Shown: positions 8,540-18,140, numbered from the stretch's first letter. The stretch is DNA of 64,000 nucleotides from Streptomyces sp. SN-593 (GCF_016756395.1 NZ_AP018365.1:3633001-3697000); one strand, 5' to 3'. Notes: generated from the letters alone by a model not told the origin. Numbers and translations: made by a program.

Positions 8540-9763
8540 CTAGATGGCGACGTCGTGGGCGCGCAGCCAGGGCAGCGGGTCGACGGGGGCGGCGCCATCC
8601 GGGCGCACCTCCAGGTGGAGGTGCGGCGCGGGCACGTTGCCGGTCGCGCCGACGCGGCCGATGGTGTCGCCGGTGGTGACCCGGCCGTCGGTGACGACCA
8701 TGGTCGACAGGTGGCAGTACCGGAGTTCGGTGCCGTCGTCGAGGGTCAGGACGACCCGGTAGCCGTCGCTGCCGGCCCATCCCGCGGAGGTGACGGTGCC
8801 GCCGTGCACGGCGTGCACGGGGGTGCCGGTCGGCGCGGTGAAGTCCTGACCGTTGTGCAGGTTGGCCCAGGGGTCGGTCTCGCCGAACCCGGCGCCGAGC
8901 GTGGCGCAGGCGACCGGCTTGATGTACGAGGCGGCGAGCCGGGCCAGGCGCTCGGCCTCGGCGCGGACCGCCGCGGCGGCCTCCTCGCGGACCTTCTCCT
9001 CGGCGGCGGCCTTCGCGGCGGCGACCTGCTCGCGCACCTTGCGCTCGGCGGCCTCCCGGGCGGCCTGCGCGGCCTCGGCCCTCTCGACCACCTCGCGCTC
9101 GGCGCGGGCGACGGCCTCGCGCTGGGCGGCGACCTGGCCGAGGAGGCGCGCGCAGAGGGCCGCGCCGGGGTCGGCGGGAGCGGCCGGCTCGGCTTCTGCC
9201 ACGGGCCCGGCCTCAGGTCCGGTGGGCGCGGGGTCCTCGTCGGCGACGGCGGGCCCGGGGTCCCGGACCGGGGCGAGGTCCAGGGCGGTCCGCGCGGCGA
9301 GCGCCTCGTCGGCGACCGGGCCGGCGGTCCCGGCCTCGTCCGGCTCCACCGGGGCGGGCTCGGCGACAGGCCGCGTCAGCAGGGTCGTCGCCCCGGCGGC
9401 GGCCGGTGCGGCGGACTCCGGCGCGGGGAGGGTCAGCGCGCTGGGGTCGTACGACGGCGGGCCGGCGAGCGGGGCGCCGCCGATCACGGCGTCGGGCAGC
9501 GGGTACCGGGCGGGGCGCGCGGCGGGCTCGGCCGCGGGGGCCGGGGCCAGGCCGGCCGCTCCGACGCTGGCGAAGGCCGCGAACGCGGGAACGGGGGCGG
9601 GCGCGGGGGCGCCCAGCGGACCCGGAGAGGTCAGAGCGGCGGAAGTGCCGTTCGCCGTGAGGCCGTTGGCCCGCTGGCGCGGAAGCCGGAGGTCGTCCCG
9701 CTCCTGGCCGGCGAAGTCGCCGTCGGGGCGGGCGGGTGCGTAGGCAAGCTGGTCGGACGCCAC
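8540..9763 (-). CDS. M23-family peptidase with coiled coil, probable cell-wall hydrolase
   Basis: The C-terminal domain (last 130 or so residues) is a lysostaphin-type M23 metallopeptidase. The first zinc ligands lie in NGQDFTAP, followed by GTPVHAVHGGTV and the HLHLEVRPDG motif near the end. These enzymes cut peptide cross-bridges of peptidoglycan. Residues 200-265 are Ala/Glu/Arg-rich heptads predicted to form a coiled coil. The N-terminal half is low-complexity Pro/Ala and has no obvious signal peptide, so the export route is unclear. The start is GTG at 9763, 10 nt behind a strong AGGAG. The leader carries a c-di-AMP riboswitch, so expression should follow this second messenger as for other Streptomyces wall hydrolases. 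Confidence 0.87.
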   Translation of the reverse strand: MASDQLAYAPARPDGDFAGQERDDLRLPRQRANGLTANGTSAALTSPGPLGAPAPAPVPAFAAFASVGAAGLAPAPAAEPAARPARYPLPDAVIGGAPLAGPPSYDPSALTLPAPESAAPAAAGATTLLTRPVAEPAPVEPDEAGTAGPVADEALAARTALDLAPVRDPGPAVADEDPAPTGPEAGPVAEAEPAAPADPGAALCARLLGQVAAQREAVARAEREVVERAEAAQAAREAAERKVREQVAAAKAAAEEKVREEAAAAVRAEAERLARLAASYIKPVACATLGAGFGETDPWANLHNGQDFTAPTGTPVHAVHGGTVTSAGWAGSDGYRVVLTLDDGTELRYCHLSTMVVTDGRVTTGDTIGRVGATGNVPAPHLHLEVRPDGAAPVDPLPWLRAHDVAI

Positions 9764-9780
9764 GACGGGCGCTCTCCTTT

Positions 9781-9912
9781 CCTTCCCTCTCGCCTACCGG
9801 GTTAGCTGACGGGTTCGGAGGAAGAAGGTCTCCTACGGGCCTGAACGCTGCCCGATTCACCCCATTTTCTCGGGTCCCCGGTTCCCGCGGACGGGATTCG
9901 GCAAGCGCGCGG
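9781..9912 (-). promoter_or_regulatory. c-di-AMP riboswitch (ydaO/yuaA class)
   Basis: Read on the minus strand, the leader of the M23 gene contains the hallmark blocks of the ydaO class in order: ACCGGGGACCC, GGGGTGAATC, and CCGAACCCGTCAGCTAAC running into CCGGTAGGCGAGAGGGAAG. The last block (9791-9817) ends just before the ribosome-binding site, so the switch can control read-through or translation. In Streptomyces this class commonly precedes genes for wall hydrolases such as rpf and M23 peptidases, and c-di-AMP binding generally lowers expression; that is established knowledge. The boundaries are approximate. Confidence 0.9.
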
Positions 9913-9957
9913 TCCGCCGTCCTGGCGGCGGCGGTGACGACCGCGCTGCGTTATCGA

Positions 9958-9986
9958 ACGTTAATAGAGCCGGAGTCGTTTTCCAA
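9958..9986 (-). promoter_or_regulatory. Candidate promoter of the riboswitch-M23 transcript
   Basis: On the minus strand TTGGAA (9986-9981) is followed after 17 nt by TAACGT (9963-9958). Initiation about 7 nt further would give a leader of roughly 190 nt that includes the whole riboswitch. Confidence 0.5.
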
Positions 9987-10304
9987 GCCGAATCCGAGAG
10001 TTGGGCGTGAGAACAAAGCAGGGTGGGTAGGGATGGAGCGGTCATATCGGTCAGCCGATGTGGCCGGGAAGTGATGTGAGCGTGCATCAGTCGTTATCGG
10101 AACGGGGGCTCGGTGGCCACGGTGCGTGAGCGGGCGAACTCGGCGCGCAGGCGGCCGCGGGGATCGCGCGGCCGATCCGCCAGTGGCATGGACCTCTGCC
10201 ATTGCGCGAACCGCTTGGCAGGTCGCGGACGCGCGCCCCACGATGGGCGGGCCCGACGTTCTTGTCATGAACTTGACCATCCGTGACCCCACAGGGAGCC
10301 CCCC
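9987..10304. other. Intergenic region upstream of the amidase gene
   Basis: No gene is recognised. CAGTGGCA (10181-10188) and TGCCATTG (10197-10204) form an inverted repeat with one mismatch and an 8-nt spacer, about 100 bp before the amidase start. It is a possible regulator site. Confidence 0.35.
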
Positions 10305-10931
10305 ATGGAACGCCCCGACAGCCCTCGACTCCCCCACACCCGACGGTCGTTGCTGCGCAGCGGCCTCGCGCTCGGCACCGCCGCGGGCGCCGCGCTCACC
10401 GGCGGGCTGTGGGCCGGCAGCGGCCGGGCCTCGGCGGCCGCCGCCGTCGACTACCCCGGCGCCACCTGGGCTCCGGCCAGCACCGCCAACTACACGGCGT
10501 CCAACCGGCCCACGACCTACGCGATCGACATGGTCGTCATCCACGTCACCCAGGAGACCTTCGCCGACACCATCAGCCTCTTCCAGGACCCCGCCCACGC
10601 CGCCACGGCGCACTACGTCGTGCGCTCCGCCGACGGCGCCGTCGACCAGTGCGTCCGGGAACACGACGTGGCGTGGCACGCGGGCAACTGGGACTACAAC
10701 ACCCGCAGCATCGGCATCGAGCACGAGGGCTGGGTCGACGACGCGTCCTGGTTCACCGACGCGATGTACCACGCATCCGCCGCCCTCACGGCCGAGATCT
10801 GCGGCAAGTACGGCATCCCGAAGGACCGGCAGCACATCATCGGCCATGTCGAGGTGCCGGGCACCGACCACACCGACCCGGGCCCGAACTGGGACTGGGT
10901 GCGGTACATCCGGCTGGTGAACGGCGGCTGA
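10305..10931 (+). CDS. Exported N-acetylmuramoyl-L-alanine amidase (Amidase_2 fold)
   Basis: The enzyme cleaves the bond between muramic acid and L-Ala in peptidoglycan outside the cell. Residues 1-45 form a Tat-type signal (TRRSLLRSGLALG, hydrophobic stretch, ASAAAA cleavage region). The Amidase_2 zinc site can be read as VVIHVTQ (first His), HYVV, the middle motif VAWHAGNWDYN, GIEHEG, and GHVEVPGTDHTDPGPNWDW (last ligand His and catalytic region). At 208 residues it is a minimal single-domain enzyme with no binding domain. A GGGAG ribosome-binding site precedes the ATG at 10305. It stands alone, with a divergent riboswitch-controlled M23 hydrolase upstream, so two wall hydrolases share the neighbourhood. 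Confidence 0.92.
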   Translation: MERPDSPRLPHTRRSLLRSGLALGTAAGAALTGGLWAGSGRASAAAAVDYPGATWAPASTANYTASNRPTTYAIDMVVIHVTQETFADTISLFQDPAHAATAHYVVRSADGAVDQCVREHDVAWHAGNWDYNTRSIGIEHEGWVDDASWFTDAMYHASAALTAEICGKYGIPKDRQHIIGHVEVPGTDHTDPGPNWDWVRYIRLVNGG

Positions 10932-10994
10932 GGCGGGGCGGGGCGCGGGCGGTGCGGACGCGGGGCCGCGCGGATGCGGGGTGACTGGCGGCGC

Positions 10995-11076
10995 GGCCCG
11001 GGGCGGTACGGCCCGGGGCGGTACGGCCCGGGGCGGGGCGGCCCGGGGCGGGGCGGGCCGTACGGCCCGGGGCGGG
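10995..11076. repeat. Tandem 15-bp G+C-rich repeat
   Basis: GGCCCGGGGCGGTAC occurs perfectly at 10995-11009 and 11010-11024, followed by degenerate copies with the same GGCCCGGGGCGG core up to about 11076. It lies between the amidase and the nitrate reductase genes. No function is apparent. Confidence 0.8.
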
Positions 11077-11140
11077 GGCGGGGCGCGGGATGTGGGGGGC
11101 GCGATCCTCACACCCGGGTGACGGTGCCTGTGCAGGGGGC

Positions 11141-11179
11141 GTAACCGGCCACGCTTCGCGGGCGTGACCGGGGCGAAAC
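11141..11179 (+). promoter_or_regulatory. GlnR-like nitrogen regulator box
   Basis: GTGAC-CGGGGC-GAAAC (11164-11179) fits the actinobacterial GlnR half-box gTnAC-n6-GaAAC at every defined base. A second, poorer box, GTAAC-CGGCCA-CGCTT, begins at 11141, 23 bp upstream, which is close to the usual 22-bp spacing of paired boxes. It lies 50-90 bp before the nitrate reductase start. GlnR is known to control nitrate and nitrite assimilation genes in Streptomyces, which supports the call. Confidence 0.7.
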
Positions 11180-11228
11180 CGGCCCTTCGTACGGTGCGAC
11201 GGTCAGCCGTACCCGAGAGGGGAGCCGC

Positions 11229-14200
11229 GTGTCCGCGACCGTGCCCGCACCCGCGACCGTGCCCGTGCCGGGGTCCGCACCCGCGTCCCCACCCCCCGGC
11301 GCGGGCGGGCCGGGCGGCGCGGCCGAACAGGTCCGCACGGTCTGCGCGTACTGCGGGGTGGGCTGCGGGATGGTGCTGGACGTCACGACCGGGCCGGACG
11401 GACGGCGCAGGGTGGTCAAGGCGTCCGGCGACAAGGAGCACCCGGCGAACTCCGGTCGGCTGTGCACCAAGGGCGCCACCACCGCGGACATGCTCGCCGC
11501 GCCCGGCCGGCTGACCACCGCCCTGGTCCGGGCGGAGCGCGGCGGCCCTGCCGAGCCGGTGCCGGTCGCCGAGGCGGTGGCGCGCACGGCCGCGCGACTG
11601 CGGGCGATCGTCGACGAGCACGGCCCGGACGCGGTCGCCTTCTACGTCTCGGGCCAGATGAGCCTGGAGGCGCAGTACCTGGCGAACAAGCTCGCCAAGG
11701 GCTTCGTGCGCACCAACCAGATCGAGTCGAACTCCCGCCTGTGCATGGCCAGCGCGGGCAGCGGTTACAAGCTGTCCCTCGGCGCCGACGGGCCGCCCGG
11801 GTCGTACCGGGACTTCGAACACGCGGACGTCTTCCTGGTGATCGGCTCCAACATGGCCGACTGCCACCCGATCCTCTTCCTGCGGATGATGGAGCGGGTC
11901 AAGGCCGGCGCCAAGCTGATCGTGGTCGACCCGCGGCGGACCGCGACGGCCGCCAAGGCCGACGTGTTCCTGCAACTGCGGCCCGGCACCGACCTCGCGC
12001 TGCTCAACGGCCTGCTCCACCTGCTGGTCGCCGACGGCCGCACCGACCCGGAGTTCATCGCCGCGCACACCGAGGGGTGGGAGGCGATGCCGGACCTGCT
12101 CGCCGACTACCCGCCCTCCGCCGTCGCGGAGCTGACCGGGGTGGCCGAGGAGGACCTGCGCACCGCCGCCCGGTTGATCGGCGGCGCGCGGGAGTGGATG
12201 AGCTGCTGGACGATGGGCCTGAACCAGTCCACGCACGGCACCTGGAACACCAACGCGCTGGTCAACCTGCACCTGGCCACCGGCGCGATCTGCCGCCCGG
12301 GCAGCGGGCCGTTCTCGCTGACCGGCCAGCCCAACGCGATGGGCGGCCGCGAGATGGGCTACATGGGCCCCGGGCTGCCCGGCCAGCGCTCGGTGCTGGT
12401 CGCCGAGGACCGGGCGGCCGCCGAGGAGTTGTGGGGGCTGCCGCCCGGCACGATCCGTGCGGACGGCTCCGGCGGCGGCACCGTCGAGTTGTTCCGGCGG
12501 ATGGCGGAGGGGCGGATCAAGGCGTGCTGGATCATCTGCACCAACCCGGTCGCCTCCGTCGCCAACCGCGCCGGCGTCGTCGACGGTCTGGCGGCCGCCG
12601 AACTGGTCGTCGTGCAGGACGTGTTCGCCGACACCGAGACCACCGCCCTCGCGGACGTGGTGCTGCCGGGCGCGATGTGGACCGAGGCCGAGGGGGTGCT
12701 GGTCAACAGCGAGCGCAACCTGACCCTGGCCCGCCCCGCGCTCGACCCGCCCGGCGAGGCGACCCCCGACTGGCGGCTGATCGCGGACGTCGCCCGCGCG
12801 ATGGGGTACGAGGACGCCTTCACCTACACCGGCCCCGAGCAGGTCTTCGAGGAGCTCAAGGGCGCCTGGAACCCCACCACCGGCTACGACCTGCGCGGGG
12901 TGAGCTACGAGCGGCTGCGCGGCACGCCCGTGCAGTGGCCGGCGGCGGACCCGGACGGGCCCGACCGCAACCCGATCCGGTACACCGGACCGGACGGGCC
13001 GCGCTTCCCCACGGCCAGCGGGCGGGCCGCCTTCTTCGCCCGCCCGCACCTGCCGCCGGCCGAACTCCCCGACGACGACTACCCGTTCGCGCTCAACACC
13101 GGCCGGCTGCCGCACCAGTGGCACACCCTCACCAAGACCGGCCGGGTCGCCAAGCTCAACCGGCTCAACCCGGCGCCGTTCGTCGAGATGCACCCCGCCG
13201 ACGCGGCCCGGCTCGGCATCGCCGAGGGCGACACGGTCGAGGTCTCCTCGCGGCGCGGCCGGGCGCTGCTGCCCGCGCTGGTCACCGACCGGGTGCTGCC
13301 GGGGTGCTGCTTCGCGCCGTTCCACTGGAACGACCTGTTCGGGAAGGACCTCTGCGTCAACGCGGTGACCAACGACGCGGTCGATCCGATCTCGTTCCAG
13401 CCGGAGTTCAAGGTGTGCGCGGTGGCGCTGGCGAAGGCGGCCGCGGCGGTTCCGGTGGAGGAGCCGGCGCCGCCGGCGGCCGACCTCGCCCTGCCGCCGG
13501 CCGGCCGGGGCCCGCTCGGCGAGGTGCGGCAGGACACGCGGGACCCGCGGGACGCCCGACTCGCGGGCGCGGTGGGGTTGTTCGGGCTCACCGACCCGCC
13601 GCCGGTGCTCGCCGCCGGCGAACGGCAGTACCTCGTCGGCTTCCTGGCCGGGCTGGAGTCCGGCGCCCCCGGGGTGCCGGTGCTTCCGCCCGACGCGCCG
13701 TTCCTGCCCGAGCACGCGCGGTGGGTCAACGGGGTGCTGGCGGGGCTGTACTCGCGCGCGCCGGAGGGCCTGCCGCCGTCCGGGGACGGGGCCGCGCCCG
13801 GCGCCGCGCCCGGGCTCCGGACCGGGCCGCAGCCGGGAACGCCGACACCGACGTGGTCGCGGTCACCGTCGGGGGCACGGTCGCAGGAGTGGCCGGCTTC
13901 GTCCGAACCCGCCGCGCCGGCACGGGAGATCGTGGTCCTGTGGGCGTCGCAGACCGGCACCGCCGAGGACTACGCGGCCGGCGTCGTGGAGCGCCTGGCC
14001 GGCGCGGGCCACCGCCCCGCCCTGGCCGGCATGGACGTCACCGACCCGCGCGCCCTCCCGGACGGCGCGGACCTGCTGCTGATCACCAGCACCTACGGCG
14101 ACGGCGACGCCCCCGACAACGGCGCCGGCTTCTGGGACGCGCTCTCCGGGGCCGACGCGCCCCGCCTGGAGGGCCGCCGCTACGCCGTGCTGGCCTTCGG

Positions 14201-15752
14201 CGACTCCGCGTACGACGACTTCTGCGGCCACGGACGGCGGTTGGACCGGCGGCTGGACGAACTCGGCGCCGTACGGCTGGCTCCCCGTACCGACTGCGAG
14301 CCCGACTACGAGGACACGGCCGGGGAGTGGCTGGACGGCGTGCTCACGACGCTGACGGCGGCAGTCCCGCCCTCGGCCACGGCGGCGACGGCAACGGCGG
14401 CCACGGCAACGACGGCAACGGCAACGGCGGCCGCGGCTTCCACGGCCACGCGGGATGCGCGGCCGGCACCGTCCGGTGCGGGGTCCGGCCGGGCCGGGCG
14501 GCCGGTGACCGCGCTCCTGACCGGCAACCGCCTCCTCAGCGGGCCCGGCGCCACCAAGGAGGTGCGCCGCTTCACCTTCGACACGCGCGCGTGCGAGGTC
14601 CCGCTCGGCTACGAGGCCGGCGACGCGCTCAGCGTCACCCCCGTCAACTCCCCCGACCTGGTGGCGGAGTGGCTCGCCGTGACGGGCCTGGACGGCGCCA
14701 CCCCCGTGGACGTCGCCCCCGGGCCCGCCGCGGCGGCGGGAGACGGGGCGGGGGCGGTGGGCGCGGGCGGGGCTGGTGCGGGCGGGGCTGGTGCGAGCGC
14801 GGCGGGTGCGAGCGCGGCGGGTGCGGGCGGGGCTGGTGCGGGCGGGGCGGGCGACGAGGCGTCCGGGCGGATGCCGTTCGGCGAGGCGCTGCACCGCCAC
14901 TTCGACATCACCCGGATCACCCCCGCCCTGCTCCGCTTCGTCGCCGACCGCACCGGCGACCGCCGGCTGCGGGACATGCTCCGGGCCGACGGCAACGACC
15001 GCCTGGCGCAGTGGTGCTGGGGCCGCCAGGCCGTCGACGTGGTCGCCGAGCACGCGGTGACCGCGTCCGCCCAGGAGTGGGCCGGCGTCCTGAAGAGGCT
15101 CCAGCCGCGCCAGTACTCCATCTCGTCCAGCCCGCTCACCGATCCGCACGAGGTCGCGCTGACCGTGGCCGTGGTCCGCTACGACAGCCCGCGCGGACGG
15201 CGGCGGCAGGGCGTGTGCTCACCGTTCCTCGCGGACGCCGGCGACGGTGCGGCGGTGCCCGTCGCGGTGCGCCGCGCCCCGAACTTCCGGCCGCCCGCGG
15301 ACCCGTCCACCCCGATGGTGATGATCGGCCCCGGCACCGGCGTCGCCCCGTTCGTCGGCTTCCTCGACGAGCGCCGCGCCCGCGGCGACCGCGGCCCTAA
15401 CTGGCTCTTCTTCGGCGAACGGCACCGCGCGACGGACTTCTACTACGAGCCGGAGCTCACCGCCCACCTCGACGGCGGCACCCTCGCCCGGCTGGACACC
15501 GCGTTCTCCCGCGACCAGCGCGCGAAGGTCTACGTCCAGGACCGGATGCGCGAACACGGCTCCCGGCTGTGGCGGTGGCTCCAGGACGGCGCGCACCTGT
15601 ACGTCTGCGGCGACGCGGCGCGGATGGCCAAGGACGTCGACCGGGCCCTGCGCGAGGTCGCCGCCGCCCACGGCGGCCTCGACCGCGACGCGGCGGACGC
15701 CTACGTCAAGCGCCTCGCCGCGGAGAAGCGGTACGTCCGCGACGTCTACTGA
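11229..15752 (+). CDS. Assimilatory nitrate reductase fused to a diflavin (CysJ-like) NADPH reductase
   Basis: The first 750 or so residues are a molybdopterin oxidoreductase of the assimilatory nitrate reductase type. The [4Fe-4S] cysteines are C39, C42, C46 (CAYCGVGC) and C79 (GRLCTKG), and Mo-cofactor regions such as SNMADCHP and the C-terminal molydopterin dinucleotide-binding domain ([14 protein letters not shown]) follow. From about residue 897 comes a flavodoxin domain ([26 protein letters not shown]), then a FAD domain ([13 protein letters not shown], near 1294) and an NADPH domain ([14 protein letters not shown], near 1365) ending in the CysJ-like tail KRYVRDVY. Electrons can thus pass from NADPH through FMN/FAD to the molybdenum site in one polypeptide. 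Translation starts at GTG 11229 behind GGGGAG. Ala/Thr- and Gly/Ala-rich linkers separate the domains. A GlnR-like box upstream fits a nitrogen-assimilation role. Confidence 0.9.
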   Translation: MSATVPAPATVPVPGSAPASPPPGAGGPGGAAEQVRTVCAYCGVGCGMVLDVTTGPDGRRRVVKASGDKEHPANSGRLCTKGATTADMLAAPGRLTTALVRAERGGPAEPVPVAEAVARTAARLRAIVDEHGPDAVAFYVSGQMSLEAQYLANKLAKGFVRTNQIESNSRLCMASAGSGYKLSLGADGPPGSYRDFEHADVFLVIGSNMADCHPILFLRMMERVKAGAKLIVVDPRRTATAAKADVFLQLRPGTDLALLNGLLHLLVADGRTDPEFIAAHTEGWEAMPDLLADYPPSAVAELTGVAEEDLRTAARLIGGAREWMSCWTMGLNQSTHGTWNTNALVNLHLATGAICRPGSGPFSLTGQPNAMGGREMGYMGPGLPGQRSVLVAEDRAAAEELWGLPPGTIRADGSGGGTVELFRRMAEGRIKACWIICTNPVASVANRAGVVDGLAAAELVVVQDVFADTETTALADVVLPGAMWTEAEGVLVNSERNLTLARPALDPPGEATPDWRLIADVARAMGYEDAFTYTGPEQVFEELKGAWNPTTGYDLRGVSYERLRGTPVQWPAADPDGPDRNPIRYTGPDGPRFPTASGRAAFFARPHLPPAELPDDDYPFALNTGRLPHQWHTLTKTGRVAKLNRLNPAPFVEMHPADAARLGIAEGDTVEVSSRRGRALLPALVTDRVLPGCCFAPFHWNDLFGKDLCVNAVTNDAVDPISFQPEFKVCAVALAKAAAAVPVEEPAPPAADLALPPAGRGPLGEVRQDTRDPRDARLAGAVGLFGLTDPPPVLAAGERQYLVGFLAGLESGAPGVPVLPPDAPFLPEHARWVNGVLAGLYSRAPEGLPPSGDGAAPGAAPGLRTGPQPGTPTPTWSRSPSGARSQEWPASSEPAAPAREIVVLWASQTGTAEDYAAGVVERLAGAGHRPALAGMDVTDPRALPDGADLLLITSTYGDGDAPDNGAGFWDALSGADAPRLEGRRYAVLAFGDSAYDDFCGHGRRLDRRLDELGAVRLAPRTDCEPDYEDTAGEWLDGVLTTLTAAVPPSATAATATAATATTATATAAAASTATRDARPAPSGAGSGRAGRPVTALLTGNRLLSGPGATKEVRRFTFDTRACEVPLGYEAGDALSVTPVNSPDLVAEWLAVTGLDGATPVDVAPGPAAAAGDGAGAVGAGGAGAGGAGASAAGASAAGAGGAGAGGAGDEASGRMPFGEALHRHFDITRITPALLRFVADRTGDRRLRDMLRADGNDRLAQWCWGRQAVDVVAEHAVTASAQEWAGVLKRLQPRQYSISSSPLTDPHEVALTVAVVRYDSPRGRRRQGVCSPFLADAGDGAAVPVAVRRAPNFRPPADPSTPMVMIGPGTGVAPFVGFLDERRARGDRGPNWLFFGERHRATDFYYEPELTAHLDGGTLARLDTAFSRDQRAKVYVQDRMREHGSRLWRWLQDGAHLYVCGDAARMAKDVDRALREVAAAHGGLDRDAADAYVKRLAAEKRYVRDVY
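14758..14851 (+). repeat. In-frame 15-bp tandem repeats encoding a Gly/Ala linker
   Basis: Variants of GGTGCGGGCGGGGCT and GGTGCGAGCGCGGCG are repeated in frame and encode GAGGA and GASAA units inside the FAD-domain region of the fused nitrate reductase. The repeat unit is a multiple of three, so copy number could change without a frameshift. Confidence 0.8.
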
Positions 15753-15830
15753 GGGCTGTCCCGCAGGCCCGCGGCCGATCCTGTCGGTCGAGCGCGCGCG
15801 CCGTCCGCCCCGCGGCCGGGCCCGACGGTG

Positions 15831-16370
15831 TCAGTCGAGGCTCTGGGCGGCCAACTGGTAGTCCTCCGCCTGCGCGGAGGTGAGGACCTGGGAGACGCGG
15901 ATCAGCGAGCCGCCGACGTAGTAGTGGTACTCCCCCGCGCTCACGGTGCCCTCGGCGCCGCTCTCGATCGACCTGGCGCGGGCGTGCGCCTGCGCCGGGG
16001 TGGCGAACGTCTCGACGCTGCCGCCGCGCACGACCGCGCCGGCCCTGGCGCCCTCCACGTCGGCGGGCTGCACCCGGGAGTCGGAGAACGCCACCTTGGA
16101 CAGGTAGCCGTGCGCCGTGCCGAGCAGGTGGTCCGGGTCGCTCGCCGCCGTGTAGACGACCGTCGTCGTCATCGTGGACACGCTCCGCTCCAGCGTCGAG
16201 GCCACCTCCTCCGCCGACGTCAGCCCGACCGCCACCGGCTGCTGCGACGCCGCGGCCGCGCTCCCCCCGCCCCCACCGCCCGAAGAGCACCCCGACAGCA
16301 GCACGCCCGCCGCGGCCACCGCCGCGACAGCGCTGATACCCGTGGTGCGGAAGATGGTACGGATGTGCAT
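15831..16370 (-). CDS. Predicted lipoprotein of unknown function
   Basis: The N-terminus is a lipoprotein signal (MHIRTIFRTTGISAVAAVAA, then lipobox LLSGC) followed by a Gly/Ser tether (SSGGGGGGS). The mature part, about 145 residues, has no motif I recognise; it contains a small alpha/beta segment ending in YHYYVGGSLIRVSQ. The ATG at 16370 is preferred over the upstream GTG-type start because it begins exactly at the signal peptide and follows a G-rich ribosome-binding site. It is convergent with the nitrate reductase gene (78 bp apart) and divergent from the next lipoprotein. A cell-surface location is well supported; the function is unknown. Confidence 0.78.
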   Translation of the reverse strand: MHIRTIFRTTGISAVAAVAAAGVLLSGCSSGGGGGGSAAAASQQPVAVGLTSAEEVASTLERSVSTMTTTVVYTAASDPDHLLGTAHGYLSKVAFSDSRVQPADVEGARAGAVVRGGSVETFATPAQAHARARSIESGAEGTVSAGEYHYYVGGSLIRVSQVLTSAQAEDYQLAAQSLD

Positions 16371-16568
16371 GTTCCCCCCAGATCGGGACGCGAGGGGCAC
16401 ACGCTAACCCCGCCGCCCGCATTCCGGCAGCCTCGGGACGGCATCCGCTCAGTCAAGACCTGATAACGCCCCGCAACCTCCCCGAGCCGGGCGGGGGCGT
16501 GCTGCGAAGCTGTCACAGCACGGTCACAGCCGTCGGCAGGCGGCGCACGGGTGCGGCAAGGTGGCGGC

Positions 16569-16982
16569 ATGCGTACCCGTATCGCCGCCGCGGCCGTGGC
16601 CGCCGCCGCACTCGCCACGTTCTGCGCGACCGCGTGCTCGTCCAGCAGCGACGACGCGAGCACGTCCAAGGGGACCGCCACCCCGACGGCCGCCGTCACG
16701 ACCGCCCCGTCCACCGGCGCGCCGGCGACCCGCCCGCCGGCCCCGAGCGGGGCCGACCGGCAGACCTACCTCGCCGCGCTCAAGGCGATCGACCCGTCGC
16801 TCGGGTCCGACCCGGACCAGGTGATCGACGAGGGCCGCACCCAGTGCACCGAGATCAACGGCGACCCGGTGACCGCCGACCACCTCGCCGCGCAGCGGTT
16901 CAGCAGCACCGGCCACCAGCTCACGGACGCGCAGGGCGCCGCGATCGACGCGGCGCTGAAGCTGACCGTCTGCCGGAGCTGA
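16569..16982 (+). CDS. Small lipoprotein with DUF732-like domain
   Basis: The ATG at 16569 starts a typical lipoprotein signal with lipobox CATAC, followed by a Ser/Thr/Pro-rich tether of about 40 residues. The last 80 residues (TYLAALKAIDPSLGSDPDQVI, then a Cys in TQC, ending LTVCRS) match the pattern of DUF732 domains: a short helical fold stabilised by one disulphide and common in actinobacterial secreted proteins. The function is unknown. It is transcribed divergently from the lipoprotein at 15831 and precedes a BrkB-type membrane protein. Confidence 0.75.
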   Translation: MRTRIAAAAVAAAALATFCATACSSSSDDASTSKGTATPTAAVTTAPSTGAPATRPPAPSGADRQTYLAALKAIDPSLGSDPDQVIDEGRTQCTEINGDPVTADHLAAQRFSSTGHQLTDAQGAAIDAALKLTVCRS

Positions 16983-17141
16983 CCGGCCCGGCCGTCCCGC
17001 CCGACGGACGCACCTCAACTCCCGCCGCCCCGAGCCCGACCGCCGCCTGCCACCCGGCACGGCACCTGTCCGGGACCCGAGTTGCGCATGGGGCACTCCG
17101 CCCGGTATCCACAAGCCCTAACGCTGCGGGAAGGTGACGCC

Positions 17142-18038
17142 ATGGCAGGACTGACGGACGCCTGGAAGCGATCCGCGATCGGGCGCTTGTCGAAGCAGGC
17201 GTCGCACATCGAGCTGATGCACCGTTCGATGGGCTTCGCCGCGCTCGGTTTCGTCACGCTGATGCCGCTGCTCGTCGTGGTCGCCGCCGCGACCCCGTGG
17301 GAGAACCGGCCCGGCTTCGCGCAGTGGGTCGTCGACGGCATGGGCCTCAACGCCAGTGGCGCGCACAGCATGCGCACCATGTTCGCGGCGCCCAACCACG
17401 TGCTGGGCGCCACCGGGGCGTGGAGCCTGGCCTCGGCGGCGTACTTCGGGCTGTCGTTCGTCGCGAGCGTGGAGACCGGCTACCGCAAGATCTGGGACCT
17501 GCCGTCCGGCCCGTGGCACCGCGACTGGCGCCGCGCGGTGTGGCTCGCGGTGCTCACCGCCTACCTGTTCGGCGAGTCGCAGAGCGCGGCGCTGCTGGGC
17601 AGCGGCCCGGTGCCCAGCGCGGTGCGCATCCTGCTCACCTTCACCCTCGGCGTGCTCTTCTTCGCCTGGGGCCAGAACTTCCTGCTCTACGGCTCCGTCC
17701 GGGTGCGCACCGCGCTGCCCGGCGCGGTCCTCACCATGCTCGGCCTGGCCGGGCTGCGGATCTTCTCGCACCTGTTCTTCGCCCCCATGGTCGTCTCCAA
17801 CGCGGTCACCTACGGCCCGGTGGGCAACGTCCTGACGGTGGTCACCTGGCTGGTCGGGGTCGGCTTCGTGGTGTTCGGCGGCGCGCTCGTCGGACGCCAC
17901 GTCCGCGACGGCCGCACCCTGCGCCGGGGCGGCGAGATCCCGCGACCGCCGCAGCCGGAGGGCTGGTTCGAGGTTCCGGAGGCCACCGTCCCCGCCCTGC
18001 CGTGGCGTTCGGACGGCGCGGGCGGCACGACCGACTGA
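17142..18038 (+). CDS. YihY/BrkB-family inner membrane protein
   Basis: Six or so hydrophobic segments are spread over residues 35-270 (for example ALGFVTLMPLLVVVAA and LGVLFFAWGQNFLLYG), with the basic N-terminus and tail of YihY/virulence factor BrkB proteins. The family's molecular role is not settled; some members were once called ribonuclease BN in error. The ATG at 17142, behind GGGAAGG, is chosen over the upstream in-frame ATG at 17082 because the preceding 20 residues add a hydrophilic stretch without a ribosome-binding site. It lies alone between a lipoprotein and a methyltransferase gene. Confidence 0.8.
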   Translation: MAGLTDAWKRSAIGRLSKQASHIELMHRSMGFAALGFVTLMPLLVVVAAATPWENRPGFAQWVVDGMGLNASGAHSMRTMFAAPNHVLGATGAWSLASAAYFGLSFVASVETGYRKIWDLPSGPWHRDWRRAVWLAVLTAYLFGESQSAALLGSGPVPSAVRILLTFTLGVLFFAWGQNFLLYGSVRVRTALPGAVLTMLGLAGLRIFSHLFFAPMVVSNAVTYGPVGNVLTVVTWLVGVGFVVFGGALVGRHVRDGRTLRRGGEIPRPPQPEGWFEVPEATVPALPWRSDGAGGTTD

Positions 18039-18110
18039 CCGGGGCCCGTCCGGCCGGAGGGTCGGCCGCCCGCGTACGGCGCACGTGCGGCCCGCGTGCG
18101 GCCGCGTACA

Positions 18111-18140
18111 GCCGTGTACGGCCGTGTACGGCCGTGTACG
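18111..18140. repeat. Three perfect 10-bp tandem repeats
   Basis: GCCGTGTACG occurs three times without a gap, flanked by degenerate copies (for example GCCGCGTACA before it). It lies in the spacer between the BrkB-type gene and the methyltransferase gene. With a period close to one helical turn it could present a repeated binding site on one DNA face; this is inference. Confidence 0.85.

Noticed and set aside
9951..13715. Open frame of 1254 codons on the minus strand
   Set aside because: It is antisense to the amidase and nitrate reductase genes. The composition is typical of a shadow frame.
17082..17141. Earlier ATG for the BrkB-type protein
   Set aside because: It has no ribosome-binding site, and the ATG at 17142 has GGGAAGG at a suitable distance.
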